Source of the DNA: Achromobacter spanius
GTDB lineage: Bacteria > Pseudomonadota > Gammaproteobacteria > Burkholderiales > Burkholderiaceae_B
Length of the DNA stretch: 64,000 nucleotides
Direction of reading: 5' to 3'
Assembly: GCF_002812705.1 (NCBI RefSeq)
Contig: NZ_CP025030.1
Location: forward strand, 620,001 to 684,000
Positions 59,320 to 64,000 of the stretch are shown here, piece after piece; the first letter of the stretch is position 1, and every line of letters begins with the position of its first letter. The translations under genes and the position numbers were made by a program. The notes under the pieces were generated by a model that was given only the letters and a program-made list of their open reading frames with translations, had not been told where the DNA came from and made no database searches.

Positions 59320-59536
59320 AGCCGGCAAGCGTACGGACCGACTGCAGGATTTCCGCGATTTCAGGAGCCGGGATGCTGCAGCCGTACTCCGATTCAACCG
59401 CCAGCGTGATGTCCACGGCAGCCAGGGAATCCACCAGGCCAGTGGCGATCAATTGCGTGTCGGGGGTGACTTTCTTCATGACGATCGACTCGACGATATC
59501 GCCGATCTTGGTGTGGAGTTCTTGCTCGGTATACAT
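59297..59536 (-). CDS. dltC: D-alanyl carrier protein (DltC/DraC-like)
   Basis: 79 residues, acyl carrier protein fold. The phosphopantetheine attachment Ser is S37 in GLVDSLAAVDI. It carries D-Ala as a thioester from DltA to DltB. It is the first gene of the operon; a Ser-containing DSL motif with nearby acidic helix II residues is intact. Confidence 0.93.
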   Translation of the reverse strand: MYTEQELHTKIGDIVESIVMKKVTPDTQLIATGLVDSLAAVDITLAVESEYGCSIPAPEIAEILQSVRTLAGYVAAHSA

Positions 59537-59830
59537 AAGGTGTGCGGGGCGCCTCGTCGGCGAAACACCCCCGCTCGCAGGGATTCAGGTGCTTGAGGAT
59601 ATAGAAAAAAGCTGAAGCTCAACTGACGGCATTCAGCCATTCAGAATGACGCCAAGATGCACTCGGTTACATCAAAAACCGGGTTTGGCCTCGTTCGCAG
59701 GCGCAATCATTGCACTTCGACCGTTGAATCGCCATCGAACTTTTGGGCTTGATGGCGAGAAATGGCCGGGAAAGGCGACACCTGCGGGTAAATCCTGGGG
59801 GGTCACGTTGCGGCCGAGCGACATTCAGGC
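59537..59830 (-). promoter_or_regulatory. dlt/dra leader and promoter region with an inverted repeat
   Basis: This 290-base non-coding stretch upstream of dltC must hold its promoter. TCGCCATC and GATGGCGA (59729-59758) form an 8-base inverted repeat around 14 bases, a possible operator. A -10-like TATAT precedes a long leader near 59600, but no convincing -35 is aligned with it, so the promoter is not assigned exactly. Confidence 0.4.
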
Positions 59831-59905
59831 AAAAAAATGGCCCCTCGATAGGGGCCTGTGCGCGCCTTGGCGCGGCTATCGAAAAGCCCGCTTGCGCGGG
59901 CTTTT
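59831..59905 (-). terminator. Two terminators in tandem after the glycine-zipper gene
   Basis: First: AAAAGCCCGC-TTGC-GCGGGCTTTT (59882-59905). Second: GGCCCCT-ATCG-AGGGGCC (59839-59856) followed on the minus strand by A and seven T. Together they insulate the dlt operon promoter region from read-through. Confidence 0.9.
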
Positions 59906-59908
59906 GAA

Positions 59909-60412
59909 TTACATCGGGGTCACGCGCGTCGGGCCTGCGCCGCTGATCACCTGCACGCGCTGGCCCACGCTGATGGGCAAGTCTGCTTCTTGCGCCACGA
60001 CGCGGGTTTCGCCGTTGTCCAGGCGCACCGTGATTTCGTAGCCGGAATTCTTGCCGACCCGGTTTTCCACGGCGTTACCGGCCAGGGCACCCAGGATAGC
60101 GCCGCCCACGGTGGCGATGGTACGGCCCGTGCCGCCGCCGACAGCGTTGCCGGCCACGCCGCCCAGCGCACCGCCGGCCAACATGCCGACACCGCTGGAC
60201 TTGTCATTCTGGATCACGATGGGGCGCACGCCCGTGACGGTGCCCGTGCGAACGATCTGCTCGCGCTGGGCTTGGTCGTAGCTATAAACCCCGCTGGATG
60301 CGCTGGGATTCGCGCAGCCGCCCAAGACTGCCATCGACGTCACGACGGCCGCAACGGCCAGCCACCGGCCAGTACGCGGCGTTACCAGGGAAAGAGATTT
60401 GCTTTGGTTCAT
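59909..60412 (-). CDS. Glycine-zipper outer-membrane lipoprotein (SlyB-like)
   Basis: 167 residues. The signal ends in the lipobox LGGC. A glycine-zipper two-helix segment (GVGMLAGGALGGVAGNAVGGGTGRTIATVGGAILGALAGNAVEN, about residues 80-120) is followed by a small beta domain (YEITVRLDNGETRVVAQEADLPISVGQRVQVISG). SlyB-type proteins stabilise the outer membrane under envelope stress. The start at 60412 gives a proper signal peptide. Confidence 0.93.
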   Translation of the reverse strand: MNQSKSLSLVTPRTGRWLAVAAVVTSMAVLGGCANPSASSGVYSYDQAQREQIVRTGTVTGVRPIVIQNDKSSGVGMLAGGALGGVAGNAVGGGTGRTIATVGGAILGALAGNAVENRVGKNSGYEITVRLDNGETRVVAQEADLPISVGQRVQVISGAGPTRVTPM

Positions 60413-60615
60413 TTGGACTCCTCGATCGGGCACTGCCGACGACGTTGATCATACCGCGCCCGCCATCTTGGCCAGGCTCGGCTGCAACACACTGAAACTC
60501 ACGGCCAAAGCCAGAAAACACCTGCTGAAAGCGGTGGCGATAGCGCCACCGCATCAGACGTTTGGACGACCGTTCGACCGTGCAGCCGCGAGGCAGTTCC
60601 CGCGCAGTCCAGGGT

Positions 60616-61557
60616 TCACGCCGGCAAATGGATGCCGTAGGTGGCGTGCAGCACCGCGTCGATATCAGCGCGCGACGGCGCGTGGTTCTGCGGCCCGCGC
60701 GAAGCAATCTTGAGGGCGCCCATGACGTTGCCCAGGCGGCAGCTGTCTTCCCAGTTCCAGCCGCTGGTCAAGCCGTAGAGCAGGCCGCCGCGCTGCGCGT
60801 CGCCGCAACCCGTGGGGTCGACGACCTGCGTCGCCTTCACGGGCGCGATGGAAATGGTCTTGCCGCCGGTCATCAGCGTGGCGCCTTCCGCGCCGCGCGT
60901 CACCACCACGGCTTGAAGCGTCTGGGCAATGTCGGCCATGCTGCGGCCGGTGCGCTGCTCAACGACGCCCGCTTCGTAATCATTCACGGTCAACGCCTGC
61001 GCCATCTTCAGCATGCGTTCGAGGTCGGCGCCGTCGAACAAGGGCATGGCCTGGCCCAGATCGAAAATGAAGGGGATGCCGCGCTGATGCAGGCGTTCGG
61101 CGTGGGCGAACATGCCTTCCTTGGCGTCCGGCGCCACGATGGCCCAGGCCGCGTCCGCGTCGCTCAGGTCGTTGTCCGCCGCGAACGACATGGCGCCCGG
61201 GTGGAACGCGGTGATCTGGTTGTCGTCCAGGTCGGTCGTGATGAAGCACTGCGCGGTGAACGTGCCGGGCACCACCTTGACGCGGGAGGTGTCGATGCCC
61301 AGGCCCGACAGGCGCTCCATGTATTCGCCGGCGTCTTCACCCACGGTGGCCACGGGCACCGGCTTGCCGCCCAGCAGATTCATGTTGTAGGCAATGTTGC
61401 CCGAGCAACCGCCATATTCCTTGCGCATGCTGGGCACCAGGAAAGACACGCTCAACGACTGGATGCGGTCGGCAAGAATGTGCTCTTTGAAGCGGCCTTC
61501 GAACACGGCGATCGTGTCGAACGCCATCGAACCGCAAACCAGGACGGGGGTTGCCAT
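60616..61557 (-). CDS. PfkB-family carbohydrate/nucleoside kinase (adenosine kinase-like)
   Basis: 313 residues. The first PfkB signature reads GCSGNIAYNMNLLGGKPVPVATVG, and the second reads VVDPTGCGDAQRGGLLYGL, with the catalytic Asp in GCGDA. It phosphorylates a sugar or nucleoside; close relatives in this group are often labelled adenosine kinase, but I cannot fix the substrate. The ATG at 61557 is preferred over the one three codons upstream because AAAGGA is at correct spacing. It lies downstream of a DUF3426 gene. Confidence 0.9.
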   Translation of the reverse strand: MATPVLVCGSMAFDTIAVFEGRFKEHILADRIQSLSVSFLVPSMRKEYGGCSGNIAYNMNLLGGKPVPVATVGEDAGEYMERLSGLGIDTSRVKVVPGTFTAQCFITTDLDDNQITAFHPGAMSFAADNDLSDADAAWAIVAPDAKEGMFAHAERLHQRGIPFIFDLGQAMPLFDGADLERMLKMAQALTVNDYEAGVVEQRTGRSMADIAQTLQAVVVTRGAEGATLMTGGKTISIAPVKATQVVDPTGCGDAQRGGLLYGLTSGWNWEDSCRLGNVMGALKIASRGPQNHAPSRADIDAVLHATYGIHLPA

Positions 61558-61569
61558 GCGTGTCATCCT

Positions 61570-62883
61570 TTAAGGAAAGAACTTATCAAGTTGGTAGCCA
61601 TTGACTTGAACGCCAGTCACTTCAATGGGCACTGAAATTTTGAGCTCGCCCGCCGGGGCGAAGGGCCCGCGCAGTTGCTCGGGCGTCAGGTAGTCCTCGG
61701 GCTTGAGCACCTTGCGCACGACCACCGTGTCGGACAGATCCGTCAGGTCCAGCACCAGCGCGGGCCAATGCTGCGGCTTGTCGTAACGGTTGCGCAGCAC
61801 CAGATTCAACACCAGCCGGCTGCGGCCGTCATCAATCGCGGCGGCACCCGTGGGCGGTTGCAGCGACGACGAAGAAATGGCGATGCGTTCCAGGCGGCGC
61901 GCATACCCCACGGTGCAGCCCAGCGGCTGGCACACGGTTTCCAGCACCGGGCGCAAGGCGGGCGCGGAATTGGCGATGTCGGTGCGGTAGACGTAAAGCA
62001 GTTGCAGGCCCAGGGCGATCAGACCCAGCAGGCAGGCATAGCCCCAGATCTTGCGCATCAGGCCCCGGCGTTCGCTGCGGTCCTGATCCAGGAACTCGGG
62101 CGGCGCGCGGCCGACGTCGGTGGCGCTGGAATAGCGGGTGCGCGCCTCGCCCAGCACGGGCTCGCGGTCGTCGTCCAGGTCGCGGTCGTCGCCGAGGTCG
62201 TCGTGGCGGTCACGATCGTCGTCATCATCGGGCGCGTCGCGGTCGTCCCACTTGATGATCGGTTCGTTGTCGCGCGACGCGATGATGGGCTTTTGGTAGC
62301 CGGAATCGGTGCGGAAGTTGTCGGTACGGCCGGTATCGACGCGGCCATGCGGCGCTTCACGCACCTCGTCTTCCAGGTCGTGATCGTCGTAGGGCTCGTC
62401 TTCCGGCAACGTGTCTTCGGGCTGCACGGGGCGGCGTATCGCATCACGCCCCCGCAGGACCGCCGGCGGGATCGCGGGCGTGGCCACGGGCGAAATCACG
62501 GGTTCGGCACGCACGGTTGGCGCAACGGGAGTGAAGGGCGCGACGGGAGCGGGCGGCGGCGCGGCGGGCGCAATGGGCGCGGACCGTGGCGCGGCGGGTT
62601 CGTCTTCCCAGGGTGGGGTCTGGCGCGGCTCGGCTGACGGGCGCGCCAGCGTCGGCGCCAGGACCGGCGCGGCAGCGGCGGCGGCAGACGACGCCACGGG
62701 CGGCACGGGCGGCACCGGCGGCGCGGATGGCGGCAGCGATCCGGCCTCGGGCAGCAGGCAGGCTCGGCCGTCAAAGACGGTCGAGCAGGCGCCGCAGCGC
62801 ACCAGGCCATTGCGAACGCGGAGCTGGTCAGGCACCACCTTGAACGTGGTGCCGCACTGCGGGCAGCGGGTGGTCAGAGCCAT
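61570..62883 (-). CDS. Zinc-ribbon DUF3426 membrane protein
   Basis: 437 residues. An MJ0042-type zinc finger at the start (TRCPQCGTTFKVVPDQLRVRNGLVRCGACSTVFDG), then a 230-residue Pro/Ala-rich and Asp-rich disordered region (DDRDAPDDDDDRDRHDD). A single membrane helix near residue 285 (GYACLLGLIALGLQLLYVY) follows, and then the DUF3426 domain outside the membrane. Function unknown. Placement next to prmA and accC is common in beta- and gammaproteobacteria. Confidence 0.88.
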   Translation of the reverse strand: MALTTRCPQCGTTFKVVPDQLRVRNGLVRCGACSTVFDGRACLLPEAGSLPPSAPPVPPVPPVASSAAAAAAPVLAPTLARPSAEPRQTPPWEDEPAAPRSAPIAPAAPPPAPVAPFTPVAPTVRAEPVISPVATPAIPPAVLRGRDAIRRPVQPEDTLPEDEPYDDHDLEDEVREAPHGRVDTGRTDNFRTDSGYQKPIIASRDNEPIIKWDDRDAPDDDDDRDRHDDLGDDRDLDDDREPVLGEARTRYSSATDVGRAPPEFLDQDRSERRGLMRKIWGYACLLGLIALGLQLLYVYRTDIANSAPALRPVLETVCQPLGCTVGYARRLERIAISSSSLQPPTGAAAIDDGRSRLVLNLVLRNRYDKPQHWPALVLDLTDLSDTVVVRKVLKPEDYLTPEQLRGPFAPAGELKISVPIEVTGVQVNGYQLDKFFP

Positions 62884-62910
62884 GTGATGCAATCCTGCCT
62901 ATCTGGCCAC

Positions 62911-63837
62911 TCAGGCCTTCTGGCCGTGCAGGCATACCCAGCCGTCGCGGGCGCGCCAGACCGACATGGCGAGCCAGGGCGCGTAAGCCGCGGCCACTTC
63001 CTCGGCCTGACGCTCCAGCACGCCGGACAGCACCAGGTGGCCGCCAGCGGCAACGCGGCCCGCCAACATCGGCGCCAACACCTTCAACGGATTGGACAGG
63101 ATGTTGGCAACCACCACCTGGAAGGTGCCGTCGGCCAGCGCATCGGGCAGCATGGCTTGCAGTTCGACGCGGTTGACCTCGGCGTTGTAGGCCGTGCTTT
63201 GCACCGCCTGCGCGTCGATGTCCACGGCCAGCGTCGGACCGGCGCCCAGCTTGCGCGCGGCAATGGCCAGAATGCCCGAGCCGCAGCCGTAGTCCAGCAC
63301 CGTGGCGCCCGTGGGCAATTCGGCTTCCAGCCAGGCCAGGCAAAGATGCGTCGTGGGATGGCTGCCGGTACCGAAGGCCAGGCCCGGGTCCAGTTCGATA
63401 TGGATGGCGCCGTCTTCGGCGGCGGCCGGGTCCAGGCCCGGCACATCGGGATTGTCGCGGTGCCAACTGGGCACGATCCACAGGCGTTCAGCAATGTGGA
63501 TGGGCCCAAACTGCGATTGCGTCAGGCGCACCCAGTCGGCGTCCGGCACGTCGCGCAGCGTCCAGCCGGCAAACAGCGCCGGGTCCAGCTCGCCGGCCGA
63601 GGCGGCCTCTTCCATGATCTGCGTGGGGTCGGCGCCATCGGGCAGCAAGGCAACGACGCGGTTGCGGTCCCAGGCTTGGATGTCGGGCTCGGTGCCGGGT
63701 TCGCCGAACAAGGGGCGTTCGTCATCGGTGCCAAAGTCGGCGTCTTCCACGGATACCGACAGCACGCCCGCTTCCAGCAACGCATCCGACAGGGCTTCGG
63801 CCTGCGCCTCCAGGCAATGGAGCACGAGTTCACGCAT
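62911..63837 (-). CDS. prmA: Ribosomal protein L11 methyltransferase
   Basis: 308 residues. The SAM-binding motif I is [15 protein letters not shown], with the downstream [17 protein letters not shown] motif of PrmA (N-I-L-x-x-P-L). The N-terminal recognition domain is complete. It methylates L11 at several sites. The start at 63837 begins MRELVLHC, as in relatives. Confidence 0.96.
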   Translation of the reverse strand: MRELVLHCLEAQAEALSDALLEAGVLSVSVEDADFGTDDERPLFGEPGTEPDIQAWDRNRVVALLPDGADPTQIMEEAASAGELDPALFAGWTLRDVPDADWVRLTQSQFGPIHIAERLWIVPSWHRDNPDVPGLDPAAAEDGAIHIELDPGLAFGTGSHPTTHLCLAWLEAELPTGATVLDYGCGSGILAIAARKLGAGPTLAVDIDAQAVQSTAYNAEVNRVELQAMLPDALADGTFQVVVANILSNPLKVLAPMLAGRVAAGGHLVLSGVLERQAEEVAAAYAPWLAMSVWRARDGWVCLHGQKA

Positions 63838-63900
63838 GATTATTCTTCCATCTGGCCATCGGGCCACGGCTCGCGCCGCGGCCCGATAGACCATAAACGT

Positions 63901-63921
63901 AAAAAGGGGCCGTGAGGCCCC
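63901..63921 (-). terminator. Intrinsic terminator of accC
   Basis: GGGGCC-TCAC-GGCCCC followed by five T on the minus strand, 12 bases past the accC stop. Confidence 0.85.
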
Positions 63922-63933
63922 GGGGGTAGTTGG

Positions 63934-64000
63934 TCAGGGGCGCTGAGCCAACTTGTTTTCCAGATAGTGGATGCTGGTGCCGCCTTCGATGAAGCGGGCG
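63934..64000 (-). CDS. accC: Biotin carboxylase C-terminus, cut by window
   Basis: Twenty-one residues and a stop (ARFIEGGTSIHYLENKLAQRP) are visible. They match the conserved end of acetyl-CoA carboxylase biotin carboxylase (GGxxIHYLExKL). The rest lies outside the window. The terminator follows at once, so prmA has its own promoter. Confidence 0.85.
   Translation of the reverse strand, partial: ARFIEGGTSIHYLENKLAQRP

Overview
The window is a GC-rich chromosomal segment with the gene content and codon use of an Alcaligenaceae betaproteobacterium, most probably Achromobacter or a close Bordetella relative. Evidence for this is the liv operon with five components, glyA-nrdR-ribD synteny, an AKKAV-repeat histone H1-like protein, a dra-type (dlt) locus and accC-prmA-DUF3426 order. 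I identified the organism from gene families and style only, without a database search. No prophage, insertion sequence or CRISPR array is visible.

Layout. 1-6268: a chaperone-usher fimbrial region with an usher cut by the window edge, an exported subunit-like protein, a divergent RcsB-like response regulator and three tandem DUF1120 proteins. 6290-6474: tRNA-Ser(GGA) and its terminator. 6617-11364: the prkA-yeaH-spoVR stress operon. 11365-12126: a gene-free, lower-GC stretch. 12127-17012: ribD, a cysteine hydrolase with a GlxA-type regulator, nrdR and glyA. 17336-24611: a PEBP-like protein, tyrS, an M23 peptidase, anmK, erpA, a DUF6776-like protein and argC. 24833-25663: rpsI and rplM. 25982-30622: livKHMGF. 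30883-31977: an orphan TRAP binding protein. 32284-34968: pmbA, yjgA/darP and an esterase. 35402-38772: an ABC importer linked to a second cysteine hydrolase. 38828-44746: a Pat-like acetyltransferase, gltX, an MFS transporter and a lipoprotein. 45001-49087: an Lrp-type regulator divergent from a giant indolepyruvate ferredoxin oxidoreductase. 49184-53537: nrdAB with a readable promoter and two NrdR boxes. 53885-55346: the histone H1-like gene and yggT. 55385-59536: a dlt/dra D-alanylation operon. 59909-64000: a glycine-zipper lipoprotein, a PfkB-type kinase, a DUF3426 protein, prmA and the end of accC.

The most interesting item is the dlt/dra operon, transcribed leftwards as dltC-dltD-(small ORF)-dltB-dltA. 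Between dltD and dltB lies a 50-codon gene, too short for ordinary gene calling. Its start overlaps the dltD stop by ATGA, and it encodes one transmembrane helix and a C-terminal F-x-Y-x-x-F tail resembling Gram-positive DltX. In the same operon the MBOAT protein DltB has Asn where the family's central WHG histidine is expected. Together these suggest a Gram-negative envelope D-alanylation machine with its own acyl-relay microprotein, acting on an acceptor that cannot be teichoic acid.

Other notable items are three copies of a nested-palindrome dispersed repeat (one supplies the stop codon of an MFS gene), a codon-usage patch in the 3' third of nrdA, a minisatellite inside the histone-like gene, and several structured leaders and intergenic regions.
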